The position numbers were made by a program, and so were the translations under genes. The notes beneath the pieces were generated by a model that worked only from the letters and a program-made list of their open reading frames with translations, was not told the DNA's origin and did not search any database. A DNA stretch of 64,000 nucleotides from Melanopsichium pennsylvanicum (lineage: Eukaryota > Basidiomycota > Ustilaginomycetes > Ustilaginales), in the NCBI GenBank assembly GCA_900208305.1, contig OAPG01000005.1:124001-188000 (forward strand), given 5' to 3'. This document shows positions 39,187-50,000 of this stretch, piece by piece. Each line of letters begins with the position of its first letter. The stretch's first letter is position 1.

Positions 39187-42100
39187 ATGGTGGCCTTCAC
39201 CAAATCAAAATCAGCGACTTTGGTCGCTTCAGCGCTCGTCTTCGCTGCATCCCATCTGCCACTCATCCAAGCAGCATGCGAGTGCGGATACCGCGATCCT
39301 CTCACGGATGCGCTTTGGACAGATCGTACCATCTCATATTTCAATGAATCCGGCTTCAACGATGTAGTCACCAACCCAACACAATCACCTCGCATCTACG
39401 GCGGTGCTACGGCCGGTGATACCGGAGAAGGCCAACAAGCATGGTCGCTCGTCGGAGACCACATCAACAAGTGGGAAACAAGCTTCGACGCCACCTACCG
39501 CAGTGCTGTCAGCTACAACAACACTTACATCAACGATGATGCGTTGGTGCTCCAAGTTTCACCTGCAGAGCTGACACACCGCATCGTCAATGGCTCTCAG
39601 ATCGTCACAAGGAGACGCGATATCCTGTACGGCTCCTTCCGCGCTCAGATTGAGCCAGCCATCTCTCACGGTAGCGGTGCTGCGTTCAAGTTCAGCGCTG
39701 CATATAATGACTCGGAGACGGTCAACATTGGTGTCTTTACCTCGGATAAGCCAGAGAATTCGACTCTTCAATGGTCTTGGTCTGCGTATGACCATGAGGA
39801 TGAGCCTGTAAAGCTCAACATCTCGTCCCTTGGCACCACGGACTACCTCGAGCACCGCTTCGACTGGCAGCCTGACATGCTCCAGTGGCGCAATGGTGCT
39901 CTCAATGATAGCGTTAACTTCCACTCTGTGGAAAAGGGGGTCAATGCTACTCGCCTTCCAATGACCCCGGCACCGATCAGCTTCCAAGCATGGTCCAACG
40001 GCGAGAACTCGCAGTCGCAAGGCCCTCCGATCCGTCAACCGCTCCTCACTCACGTTCGCTACACACGCTTCTTCTTCAACTCGAGTCTCGAAGAGCGTCA
40101 GTCGCAGTTCGAGTCGCAGTGCTCCACAGCTAGCGCCAACACCGATGCTATCTGTAGCACCGACGACATGGCTCTCCGCGGTAGCACTACTTTCGATCTA
40201 GCTGCGCTCAATAAGCAGAAGCCTGCCAAGCAGTCGTTCCATGCTCCACTCTATGGCATCATCTGCATCTCCGTCGCCCTTGGTGTATTCATCATGACCA
40301 TTGCCCACGGTCTTGTGGTGCGATCCATCAAGGCCAAGGACAAGAAGCGAGCAGCTGCCATTGCCGCGCAGGAGAAGGACCGCAGTGCTGCCTTAGGTGA
40401 AGGCGCGGCTCGTCCTCCGGCCATCCTGACTTCCAAAGGCTCCACTTTGAGCGACACCCCTCCCGAAACACCTGTGGAAGCCGAGAGTGTCGAAGACAAG
40501 ATTCGTCTCTTTGGCACTACCCCTGTTCATACTCCCGGAACCATGAGTCCTGTCACGGGTGCAACAGCCTTTGCCACCAAGCCTGTCCAGCTTTGGACTT
40601 CGCCTGACCTTGTCTATGGGTCCGATACTGACTCGGACGACTACAGTGATGACGACGACGACTCGGACGCACGTTCGTACAACAGCCACTTGGAGAAGCA
40701 GGCTGCTCCTAAGGGTCTGCTTCCACGCTATGGCACTGTTGCCAGCTTGAGGCCACCGAACTCGCTCAATGGTCACGAATCGCCTGCTTTTGGCAACGGT
40801 GCTGAAACTCCAAGGTGGATCGAAGACATGAACAGAACACGCGCACTTCCATATGTTGCTCCTGGTTATGCTGGTGAGCCTGCATTCTCGGCCTACTCCT
40901 ATAGTCATTCGGGACACAAAGAGTCGAGCAGCGAAGCTACGAGTCTCAAAGGTGATTACGATGAGATCGAGCTCGTCGGCAGCAGCCGTCATGACAGCTA
41001 CAACCGAGGTGAAGGTCGGAATGTACCTCTCATGGATTCCCCTCCCCCAGCTTCCAGCGTTGGCCATTCGACGCGTATGACGGACGAGCAGCTACTCCCT
41101 CGCCGCCAGCGCCCGGGCTCTTTCTCTTCGATGCGCAGTGCAGCAGCAGCTTCGTCCATGTACGATTTCCAGCACGAAAGAACGTCTCGCGCCGGCTCAA
41201 TCCACGAAGTATATGGCTCTGAAACTCATGAAGCCTTCCAGCGGCCCCAGATCATCCAGTGGCAGCAGAGAGACCTCAATGCTGCCGACGGAGAGGTAGG
41301 TGCGCTTGCCCAACCTCAACTCGGTGACGCGGTCGGTCGAAAGGCACGAGACGGAGCTAGCGCGGGAGTCAAACCGCCCGAGTCGTTCCTCCAAGCTGTG
41401 CTCCGTCGCTCCAAGGACTTCCTGTTCATCAAGGGCACCACTCAGCTCACCTCCACGGGCGCCCGTCGAATCGACTACCTCGATGGCATGCGTGGCTTCG
41501 CCTGTTTCCTTGTCTCGTTCCACCACTTTATGCTCATCTATTACTACGGCATCACCACCCCCAACGCACCTCACCACTATCCTAGGTTCGAGTTCTGGTT
41601 CCGCTCTCTCATCGGTCCTCTTGTGGTCAACCAAGGCCTGAAGCTGGGTATCTTCTTCATGCTTCCTTCTCGAACCATGACCAACCGCTACCTGCTTCGA
41701 GGAGGACTTCAAAGCATGGCCGATTCCACCGTTCGTCGTATTCCTCGACTCGCCCTTCCAGTCGCTGGTGCTGTGCTCGCGAACTACTTCCTTATGGATG
41801 TGGGCGCATTCAAGTGGGTGCCTCGCTTGGCTTCTCGAACGTGGTCCACCTGGTCGTACTGGCAGAACTTTGACAATGTCATGGTCTTCCTCGACGCCTT
41901 CATTTCTCTCTGGTGGTCTGCACCCCCTGTTCAGCCCGCGCTAGTCACCGGATATGCCACGGGTGTGCTGTGGACCATTCCTGTCATCGTTCAAGGAACG
42001 TGGACCTGTATGATCTGTGCTCTCGTGGCCCACGAGATCAAGAACGCTTACAAGCGCTTTACGTTCTACGCGCTCTGCATTGGTCTCAGCTGGTACGCAA

Positions 42101-42783
42101 ACACTTGGGACTTGTTCTTCATGGCTGGCCTGGTCGTAGCTGACCTGGATAGCAAGCTGAATTACCAAGCCAAGGCGGCCAAGGGTATTCCCCTCGTGCC
42201 TGGCGTCGTGCGACGTGCCTTGCATCTGCCTGAACACCTCGACAAGCTGAGGGTGCACGGTCAAGTGCTTGCATGGGCACTATTCTTGGCTGCTTGGGCC
42301 CAACAGTATCTCTCGCAGATTCCCACCAGCCCTGCAAGTAACTTTGACAATCTAGAGTACCAGCTGCATCCAGACTGGTCTACAGAAGAACCTCATGCCT
42401 GGACTGACAACGCTGACATTAGCTACACCGATCCTCGTGTTGCCGCCTTCGTTCTTTCGTTCAGCTTCTTCCTCCTCACCGACCTATCGAACTTGCTCCG
42501 CGCTTTCTTCCGCCTCAAATTCTGGTCCTACATCGGCAAGCATGCGTTTGCCGTGTTCTTGATCCACGGTGTGGTGTGGTGGACCTGGGCGGCTTGGCTG
42601 TGCTTGACGATGCTCGCCGCTGGTGTTCCTTACTGGGCCACGATCTTGGTCGTATTGTTAACATCGTATGCATTGCTGTTTGTCCTAGTGGAGCTGTTCA
42701 CTGCGACATTTGACTACTGGGGAGTTTTGTTCTCCAAGGCGGTTTGGAGAGCTACTTCGGGCGGCCTCGGTAGGAAAGTCTAA
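39187..42783 (+). CDS. Fusion of a GH16-like secreted domain and an acyltransferase-3 membrane domain
   Basis: The 1198-residue product starts at ATG 39187 with a signal peptide (cleavage likely after LIQA, about 28). Residues about 29-320 resemble the concanavalin-like fold of GH16-type fungal wall proteins: CECGYRDP, ILYGSFRAQIEP, FDWQPDMLQW and the ISFQAWSNG strand; there are many N-glycosylation sequons. At the expected ExDxE catalytic strand the protein reads SETVNIGVF, so the catalytic acids appear lost. A transmembrane helix (about 355-380) is followed by a long Ser/Pro/Asp-rich cytosolic linker (380-750). Residues about 760-1198 are an acyltransferase-3 domain of about ten helices, starting RRIDYLDGMRGFACFLVSFHHF and including LWTIPVIVQGTWTCM and FAVFLIHGVVWW. 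Members transfer acyl groups to sugars or other acceptors across membranes. A surface glycan-binding and acylating role is inference. Confidence 0.85.
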   Translation: MVAFTKSKSATLVASALVFAASHLPLIQAACECGYRDPLTDALWTDRTISYFNESGFNDVVTNPTQSPRIYGGATAGDTGEGQQAWSLVGDHINKWETSFDATYRSAVSYNNTYINDDALVLQVSPAELTHRIVNGSQIVTRRRDILYGSFRAQIEPAISHGSGAAFKFSAAYNDSETVNIGVFTSDKPENSTLQWSWSAYDHEDEPVKLNISSLGTTDYLEHRFDWQPDMLQWRNGALNDSVNFHSVEKGVNATRLPMTPAPISFQAWSNGENSQSQGPPIRQPLLTHVRYTRFFFNSSLEERQSQFESQCSTASANTDAICSTDDMALRGSTTFDLAALNKQKPAKQSFHAPLYGIICISVALGVFIMTIAHGLVVRSIKAKDKKRAAAIAAQEKDRSAALGEGAARPPAILTSKGSTLSDTPPETPVEAESVEDKIRLFGTTPVHTPGTMSPVTGATAFATKPVQLWTSPDLVYGSDTDSDDYSDDDDDSDARSYNSHLEKQAAPKGLLPRYGTVASLRPPNSLNGHESPAFGNGAETPRWIEDMNRTRALPYVAPGYAGEPAFSAYSYSHSGHKESSSEATSLKGDYDEIELVGSSRHDSYNRGEGRNVPLMDSPPPASSVGHSTRMTDEQLLPRRQRPGSFSSMRSAAAASSMYDFQHERTSRAGSIHEVYGSETHEAFQRPQIIQWQQRDLNAADGEVGALAQPQLGDAVGRKARDGASAGVKPPESFLQAVLRRSKDFLFIKGTTQLTSTGARRIDYLDGMRGFACFLVSFHHFMLIYYYGITTPNAPHHYPRFEFWFRSLIGPLVVNQGLKLGIFFMLPSRTMTNRYLLRGGLQSMADSTVRRIPRLALPVAGAVLANYFLMDVGAFKWVPRLASRTWSTWSYWQNFDNVMVFLDAFISLWWSAPPVQPALVTGYATGVLWTIPVIVQGTWTCMICALVAHEIKNAYKRFTFYALCIGLSWYANTWDLFFMAGLVVADLDSKLNYQAKAAKGIPLVPGVVRRALHLPEHLDKLRVHGQVLAWALFLAAWAQQYLSQIPTSPASNFDNLEYQLHPDWSTEEPHAWTDNADISYTDPRVAAFVLSFSFFLLTDLSNLLRAFFRLKFWSYIGKHAFAVFLIHGVVWWTWAAWLCLTMLAAGVPYWATILVVLLTSYALLFVLVELFTATFDYWGVLFSKAVWRATSGGLGRKV

Positions 42784-43228
42784 AAGCCACCGCATTCTCT
42801 CAGTGTTGTACACTCTAGGACCTATTTTCAGTCACTTTTCTTGTATCTTGCGCACGTCACACTCTTTCATATAAAGAACAATGTTTCAGCTCTCTACTTG
42901 TAAGGAGCAGCTTATGAGAAATCTTCTAACATGAGGCGTGGCTTTGGTGATGATGGTGACGATATATTTTTTGTGTTCAAAGATGTGAGATCGAAAGAGA
43001 GGTTTTGGTGGGAATTTAACGCAAGATGTCAACGTGGAGGACGATTTGGTGTGGCACCGAGCACAGACCCTTGCTCTCCATAGCCCTCACTGCTTGTTCT
43101 CGCCTTTACACCGCCATCTCTACACGCTTACACCATTCACATACCTACACCGCCCTCAGGTGCAAGTTGACAGCACTTCGTAACCTCTCACGTGACCTAT
43201 CGGTTTCGAAATGCCTTGCTGTTGAAAT
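42784..43228. promoter_or_regulatory. Spacer between acyltransferase fusion and HRD3
   Basis: Contains the 3' flank of the fusion gene and the HRD3 promoter; no gene or notable repeat seen. Confidence 0.5.
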
Positions 43229-46200
43229 ATGGCAACCTCTTCGGATCGACGCTCCGTGCGACGCAGTAAGGCGTTGCTGACGCTTCTGGTGGCCACGTGT
43301 CTGCTGTCAGTGACGCTTACAACACACGCCGAACAGGTTCCCTTCACACCTTCAACGAACTTAAAATCAGTGAACGAGCAGACGCCACACGAGGCATATG
43401 AAGTGGCGCTCCGCTTACTTCGAGTCACAATCAAGACCAAAGCACCTCTCATCAAAATCAGCAAAGGCTCTCCCAAGACCTCCTCATCGCAGTCACAGCA
43501 AGATGAAGCAACGACAGTCTCGTCAAAGTATGTGAGTCTTGCCGAGCTGGCTCGGTCATTGCGCCGATGGGTAGCGGACCTGTTTGATGCGGCGAACGAT
43601 GCTGCCTCATATGATGCAGCTGTCAGTGCAAAGATCAAAGGGGTCGGCCCGACCAAGAGCGATGGTGCTCATCGCTGGCAGGGGCCTCCAGTCGATGCTT
43701 CTCAACATGAATCGCAGTGGCCGAGCGCTGGTCCACTGCTATTATGGCCAGATTGGGAGATATTGCAAGAAGGAGCCGCACCAGCGAACCCCGCAGACAG
43801 CGTGTGGGAGAGTATCATGTTCGGCCCTTTCAACAGCAAGAGCAAGGCGCCATCGGATCTAGCGCTCTCTCCTCAGACTGACAGCGAATCGGGAGAAGGT
43901 GGTGAACCGGACAGGCTAGCTGCTGTTTCGCTTCTTACAAAAGCCGGCTGGGGTCGTGATGAGGTCGACTGGCAATACGAAGCCTACTCGTCCACAGCTC
44001 GTAATGCATCCGAGCTGCTCCGAACTGCTTTCATCGATGTCACTTCGACGAATCAATCCAGCGTTGGTCGCGAAACAGCATTGGCAGACGCCCTATGGGT
44101 GCTCGGCGAGCACTCGCTGTGGGGCACACACGGCAGCCAGCCCAATCTTGCACGGGCCCGAGCATGCTATCAGCGCCTCGCTGATTTTGGCCACGATCAA
44201 TTTGGCATCTCGATGGCGGGCAATGCCAGTGCGCATGCTCGTCTCGCTTTCCTGGAAGGCAGTGGCTGGGAATCAACTGTTCGGGGCGACTGGAAGCCTT
44301 TGCCGAACGAGTTCAGCACGTGGTCCTCCTTCTCCTCTCCATCGGCCGATGATGTGCGCTCAGCATGGAAACGAAGACGCGAGCTCTTTGCGCAACTCAA
44401 GACGGACGACGGTCAGAGACAAGCCAAAGCGGTACTCCATTACACGATTGCGGCCAACGCGGGACATGCCCCATCGCAGATGGCGCTCGGCTTCCGATAC
44501 AAACAAGGCATCGGTGTCACTCCCTCCTGCTGGAACGCAGTCGAACTTTACGAGAAAGCAGCAGAAGATACTTACAAGCGCTTTCAAGCAGGACCACCCG
44601 GCGGTCTCACTCTCCCCTACACCAAGATTCGAATCTCGGACCTGGACGGCGGCGCCTACGGTCCTGGTGCATCGGTTGCGTCCACAGGGTATGCTGCCGC
44701 CCTCAACCCAGCAGTGCAGGTAGCTTTGAATCGCCAGCCCGGATCAGCACGCGATCCTTCAGCGCTTGAGGACCTGCTCGAGTACCACATCTACCTAGCA
44801 GAGCACGGAGATGTGAGAAGCACGCTTTTCATGGCTCAAGTGTATTATCACGGCAGCATCTACTCGGCCAGCGAAGCGGCAGGTGCGGTGCGTCGTGACT
44901 ATCGCCGAGCTTTGACGTGGCTTCTGCGTGTCGCCAAGGAGGTATGGCCTCGCAAAGCTGGCGAAGTCGGTCGCGGTGGTCCCACCGGCTTCACGGCAAA
45001 AGAGGGAGACAAAGGCGAGGATGTGCAGCTCAAGGTAGACGACAGCACACTTGCGCACGCAGGCTCTGCAGCTGGGATGATTGGCAAAATGTACCTGCGT
45101 GGCGAGGGCGTTCAGCAAGACTTTAGACGCGCATGGGTGTGGTTCTCTCGCGGACAGAGCACAGGAGATGCCGAGTCTTATAACGGCCTTGGTATCATGC
45201 TGCGTGACGGTCTCGGAACAAAGACCGACATCGCTACAGCTACGACCTACTTTGAAGCTGCGGCAAAAGTGAAACACAGTGGAGCAAATGTTAACCTGGC
45301 CAAGATCCACATGGATATGGGTGACCTCGATGCGGCTGCCAAGTGTCTCACAATCGCCTCTGTGGGAGACAGCCGTTTTGAGGCGGTGTACCTCTTAGCA
45401 AAAGTAAACGCGAAGCTGGCACGCGAGAAGCAGTCCGGCAGCCACTGCCGCACGGCGCTAGCTGGGTTCAAGCATACGGCAGAGCACGGCGATTGGTCAA
45501 CGCGCATCTCTCACAAGGCCGAATATGCTTGGCGTCGTGGCGAGCGCCAGAAGGCACTGCTCGGTTGGTCACTGGCGGGCGAGATGGGCTACGAGTCAGC
45601 GCAGAACAACGTGGCGTATATGCTCGATCGTGCCAACTCGCGTACTCGCATTTTGAATCTCGCACTCCCGAACACCGAAGCGCACCATGAAGGCAACTTC
45701 ACCGATCGGCTTGCACTCGTCCACTGGACACGCTCCGCTGCCCAACAGAACGTCGACGCCATGGTCAAGATGGGTGACTACTACTTCCACGGCATTGGCA
45801 CGGGCAATCCTGGTCAACCGGCATACGAAAAAGCGGCAGCGTGCTATTCTGCTGCTGCTGACCGAGGTGTTTCGGCGCTCGCTTATTGGAATCTGGGGTG
45901 GATGTACGAGAACGGGATCGGCGTTGCAAGGCAAGATTTTCACCTTGCCAAAAGATACTACGACGTGGCAGTGGCGACAAACGACGAAGCGTACCTGCCT
46001 GTTGCTTTGAGTCTGGTCAAGCTTCACATCCGTGCCGTATGGGCGGCTCTGTTCCGATCCGAGTCGAGCCAGAGTGCAATCTCGTTGCTATCTAGCTATA
46101 CTAGCAGTGGTGGAGGCAAAGCGGCATTTACAGAGGCAGAGGAGCAGGCAGCGGCAATGCAGAAGAAGGAAGAAGAGAGGCAAAAGAGGATAGCAGAAGA

Positions 46201-46498
46201 GCAAGGGGGTGGATATGGCGATCCGAATGAACCCGAGACGTGGGCGGCTCGGGATGGTGAGACGGATGAGGATCTGGATGATATGATCGAGTCCGGCTTT
46301 CTGATCCTTGCACTTGGTGCATTAGCCTATTTGGCGTACATGAGACAGAATGTACAGCTGCAGTTGAGGAGGGAGCAGAGGAACCAGGATCGTCAGCAGG
46401 GAGACGAGCAGCAACAGCCAGTGGGGCACCAACCGAACCCCTGGGCCCCGCTGGGGAACGAGCCAAATGCGGCTGCCAATCTGATTGCGGGCCTTTGA
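43229..46498 (+). CDS. HRD3: Hrd3/SEL1L-type subunit of the ERAD ubiquitin ligase
   Basis: The 1089-residue protein starts at ATG 43229 with an N-terminal hydrophobic signal (ALLTLLVATCLLSVTL, about 15-30). The body carries many Sel1 repeats: AANAGHAPSQMALGFRYKQG, MIGKMYLRGEGVQQDFRRAW, NGLGIMLRDGLGTKTDIATA, MVKMGDYYFHGIGTGN and YWNLGWMYENGIGVARQD. Near the C-terminus, after an acidic segment, a transmembrane helix (SGFLILALGALAYLAYM, about 1025-1045) is followed by a Gln-rich cytosolic tail. Signal plus lumenal Sel1 repeats plus a single C-terminal anchor is the Hrd3/SEL1L plan: it receives misfolded glycoproteins in the ER lumen and stabilises the Hrd1 ligase. It is longer than yeast Hrd3 (833). 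A Lys/Glu-rich coil precedes the anchor. Confidence 0.9.
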   Translation: MATSSDRRSVRRSKALLTLLVATCLLSVTLTTHAEQVPFTPSTNLKSVNEQTPHEAYEVALRLLRVTIKTKAPLIKISKGSPKTSSSQSQQDEATTVSSKYVSLAELARSLRRWVADLFDAANDAASYDAAVSAKIKGVGPTKSDGAHRWQGPPVDASQHESQWPSAGPLLLWPDWEILQEGAAPANPADSVWESIMFGPFNSKSKAPSDLALSPQTDSESGEGGEPDRLAAVSLLTKAGWGRDEVDWQYEAYSSTARNASELLRTAFIDVTSTNQSSVGRETALADALWVLGEHSLWGTHGSQPNLARARACYQRLADFGHDQFGISMAGNASAHARLAFLEGSGWESTVRGDWKPLPNEFSTWSSFSSPSADDVRSAWKRRRELFAQLKTDDGQRQAKAVLHYTIAANAGHAPSQMALGFRYKQGIGVTPSCWNAVELYEKAAEDTYKRFQAGPPGGLTLPYTKIRISDLDGGAYGPGASVASTGYAAALNPAVQVALNRQPGSARDPSALEDLLEYHIYLAEHGDVRSTLFMAQVYYHGSIYSASEAAGAVRRDYRRALTWLLRVAKEVWPRKAGEVGRGGPTGFTAKEGDKGEDVQLKVDDSTLAHAGSAAGMIGKMYLRGEGVQQDFRRAWVWFSRGQSTGDAESYNGLGIMLRDGLGTKTDIATATTYFEAAAKVKHSGANVNLAKIHMDMGDLDAAAKCLTIASVGDSRFEAVYLLAKVNAKLAREKQSGSHCRTALAGFKHTAEHGDWSTRISHKAEYAWRRGERQKALLGWSLAGEMGYESAQNNVAYMLDRANSRTRILNLALPNTEAHHEGNFTDRLALVHWTRSAAQQNVDAMVKMGDYYFHGIGTGNPGQPAYEKAAACYSAAADRGVSALAYWNLGWMYENGIGVARQDFHLAKRYYDVAVATNDEAYLPVALSLVKLHIRAVWAALFRSESSQSAISLLSSYTSSGGGKAAFTEAEEQAAAMQKKEEERQKRIAEEQGGGYGDPNEPETWAARDGETDEDLDDMIESGFLILALGALAYLAYMRQNVQLQLRREQRNQDRQQGDEQQQPVGHQPNPWAPLGNEPNAAANLIAGL

Positions 46499-47098
46499 GC
46501 TAGGCAATCAAGGTAAGATCTTTCGTGTGTCTTCTCTCAATATAATATCATAGAGCAGCAAACAAAATTCATGACGCCTGTGTCCATGTCTTTGCCCGAT
46601 AAGTTGATACTGTCACTGTGGTCGTTGGAGCTGTTATTGGGCTGAGCTGGAGTTGTTAGATCCCACAGGCTGGTGCTCTTTGGCGAAAGCGCCTTAAGCA
46701 TCGCTGTGGTGGAATCACAGAATGTTGGCTGATGGACCCTGAAATGAGAAAAGTTGAATTTCCCGGTTTTCTCTCGCTTCTTTTTTTTTTGCCGCCAAAA
46801 TTTCTTATTGTGCCAGTGAATAAGAGAATTAAGATCTCGGGTTTCGGAGATTGAGACGCTGGACTTTGAGAGGACGCAGAGACACAGAGGCAGCATAAAA
46901 ACTTCCCTCGAAATTGGCCACTGACTCTAAAAAAAAGACTTTCTTCTTCAAAAATCAGAGCTCACCTTTGTCCAACTTACTGTATTCCGCTGCTTCACTT
47001 TCTTCATCCCTACTACGTCTCAATCATCAGTCTCACAAAGAACATCACCGTTTATTGACATCGACAACTGATGCTCGCTTGAGCTACATTCCAACAGA
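46499..47098. promoter_or_regulatory. Spacer between HRD3 and UTP20
   Basis: HRD3 3' flank and UTP20 promoter. A 119-codon minus frame at 46537-46896 shows no domain. The last 120 bases before UTP20 are CT-rich. Confidence 0.5.
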
Positions 47099-50000
47099 AT
47101 GGCTCCTACATCTTCCTCTTCGGGGAAGAAACTGTCTCGAGAGCAACAAAGAAGGAAGGCCGATAGCAAGGCCTCCAAGGTCCGCAGAGTTCAACTCGAT
47201 GCAAGCGGCAACCAAGCCAACGCCAAGCAAAAGACCTTGAAGCAGATCAACAAAAACGCAGAAAAGGTCGCCTCTCGCTTCAGATACGCTTCTTTCAACC
47301 AACGTTTGCAGGATGTCCACCTCGCTCCAGCTGCTATCAGCGCCAGTACAGGCTATCGCCCATTTTCAGGTCTGGACGCACCACTAGCTTCTTCCAGTAG
47401 TGTCACAACATCCCGCCAAGCATCGGAGGCGGACGACGATTTACCGTTGGACGAAAACGACGAGGATGCACAGTCCTCGCTCCATTCCAGGACATCGTTC
47501 TCACACGCATTACAAGCATGGACAGATCTCAACCTCTCCAATGCGTTCCACGATCTCTACCGCCAGCTCAATCCAATCACACAGTCTCTTCCTCAGCTCA
47601 TTCACCATCGCACAACCATATCCACCGTCCTTACGGACACCTTGTCAGAACGCAGTCAGTGGCTAGCCTGGGATGCAGCGCTCGACTTGCTCCCACGTCT
47701 CGCAAAGGACTTGGGATCAGAGTTTTTAACCATCTATCCTCTCATGCTTAAGAGCGCAATTCACATCACTACAACCACAAAGGACACCACAGACGGAGAT
47801 GAACGCGCGGCTGCCACTCTTGTCGAGCGTGGTTTCCAGTCCGCTGCTTGGATCCTCAAAGCGGTCAGCCCTTTTATCGTCAGCAAGGACGTAGCATCGC
47901 GTCTGGATCAGAATACGCTTCTCGATGACGGCGAAGAAGCAGTTCAGATTGGTTTGGACCTGGATGCGCAGGATGCAGAAGCGGAGGCAGAGGAGGTCGA
48001 CGAGAGGTCCCGTCGGCTGGTCGAGACTTGGACTGTCATCCGACCTTACCTGGGCTGGAAGCGCATCATAGCGACAGAGGCACAGCTGAAGGCATCGATT
48101 TTGGTTGCAGAACAAGATCCCGATGAAGAGGAAGGCGAGGACGACGAAGAGGACGACGCAGACGCTCCAACCACTGCCGAGCAACATGACACACAAAAGG
48201 ACGCAGCTGCTTTCGTCAACACCAACGTGCAACGCATCTCGCCCTTCACACGCCGATTCGCGTCGGAAGCATTCGCTCATCTTCTCCGCAAGACAAGAGG
48301 CCGTCAGCTACAGAACATCACCTTGCGCATCCTCTCCGACCTCGAGACCATGCTTCTCGACGAAGACAGACACGTACATTACCGCCACCACCCTTCTCGT
48401 CGACCTTCGGTTCGCTTCTCCAGAGGAATCGCCGGTATCTGGGCAGAAGGCTGCAAGTCGCTCGATCGGCGCTTGCACTCCAAGTGCATCTCACTGCTCA
48501 GTGTGCTTCTTCGCCCATCCCGAACTGCACCCAACTCTTCCGTCGCCAAATACCGTCACCTCACACGACTCATCCTCGGCCGACTCGCCGTCACTGCGCT
48601 CGTGCACCACTGCAACGCCACCCATTTTGCACCTGTTCTCGAGTTCTTGTCCAGTCTCGTCGATGCCAACCAGTCAAGCTTGACGTCCGAGGCAACGAGC
48701 ATTCAACACCTTGCACATCTGACAGAGTCGGTCGAATGGCTTGCATGCGCCGTGGGTGTTAGGAAGGGTACTCGCGTCCACGACACAGCCAAACCAGCTC
48801 TCTTTGCGCTGCTTCTTCGTATCTCGCCTCTGTTCCTCGACCCTGCCGTCCAAGGTTCGCAAGGCGCAGCGCTGCGCACCTCGCTTGTCTCGCTGCTTGC
48901 GCTCTCGCTTCCCATCAGCCGATTGCAGGACCTCCTCGGGCCGGGAATCAAGCTCGTTGACTCGGTCGCCCCCTCCCCTACCGCTCTGAAGTCAAAGATC
49001 TCTCTAGAGCAGCGACAGGCTCTGTGGCCTGAATTCAGCGGTCTTGTCGAGGCACTCGCGCAGCCAACACTCGAGTGGAGTGGCTTCCAGCAGTTTGTGC
49101 TGCCGTCCGTTCTCACTTCGACCGCAGAGACTGTTGCATCCCCGTCCATCTCCGCACATAGCAAAGACCAGGCTTTCATTCTGCTTGAGCGACTCGAGAG
49201 GCTCGGCAAGCTCGACGAGCTACGTTCCTCGCACCCTAGCGCTTCGCTGATTCGTTGGTCTAAGCACATTGCAGCTGAGATCGAAGAACGATTGGGCAAG
49301 CTCGCCACGCTCTTCTGCACCAGCAAGTCCAAAACGAGTCCTTCGAAAGGCAAGTTCTTCAAGTCTCGCATGCTAGCTGATCAAAAGTCGCTAGAGCCAC
49401 TCGTACCTGCGCTGCGTCTCTCCACTGTCCCCAAGACCGCTTCTTCGGCCAGCTTCGGAAGTCAGATCGCACAACTTCTTCTGGATGGCCTTCTCTCAGA
49501 TGCCTACTTTGCTTCTCAAGAGCAAGTACGAGCTAGCTACAACGAGCACATTATCAACCCCGCCCTTCTCGCCGGTCTCGCTCTTGAATGCCTTGCAATC
49601 CTGCAGGAGAGAAGCTCGGGCAAGGACTTCGAAGCAACGGCCAAGCAGCTCAAGGAACGCCTGTCCATCTTACAGATCGTCCAATGTGCTTCTTGGCACC
49701 GAGGCACCCTCCATGGCTTGAGTAAGTATCTCGCCTCGTGCCCGACTCGCTTCCGACCTCAGCTTCCCAAGCTTTCCGAAGTGTCGGAGCCCTTGTCAGA
49801 TGCGATCATGTCTTCGGATCCTGTCATTCGACTAGCCGCCCTCGAGATACTGTCGCTCATCGAGTCGGGAGAGCTCGATGGCAATGGCACTTTCGTCGAC
49901 AAGCTCGCCGAGGTTGAGCGAACACCTCTGAGTGTCGCTTCGATCCGCGATCGCAACGTTCGTATGCGCAGTGTCGGTCGTGATCTCGGCCGTGCTGCTG

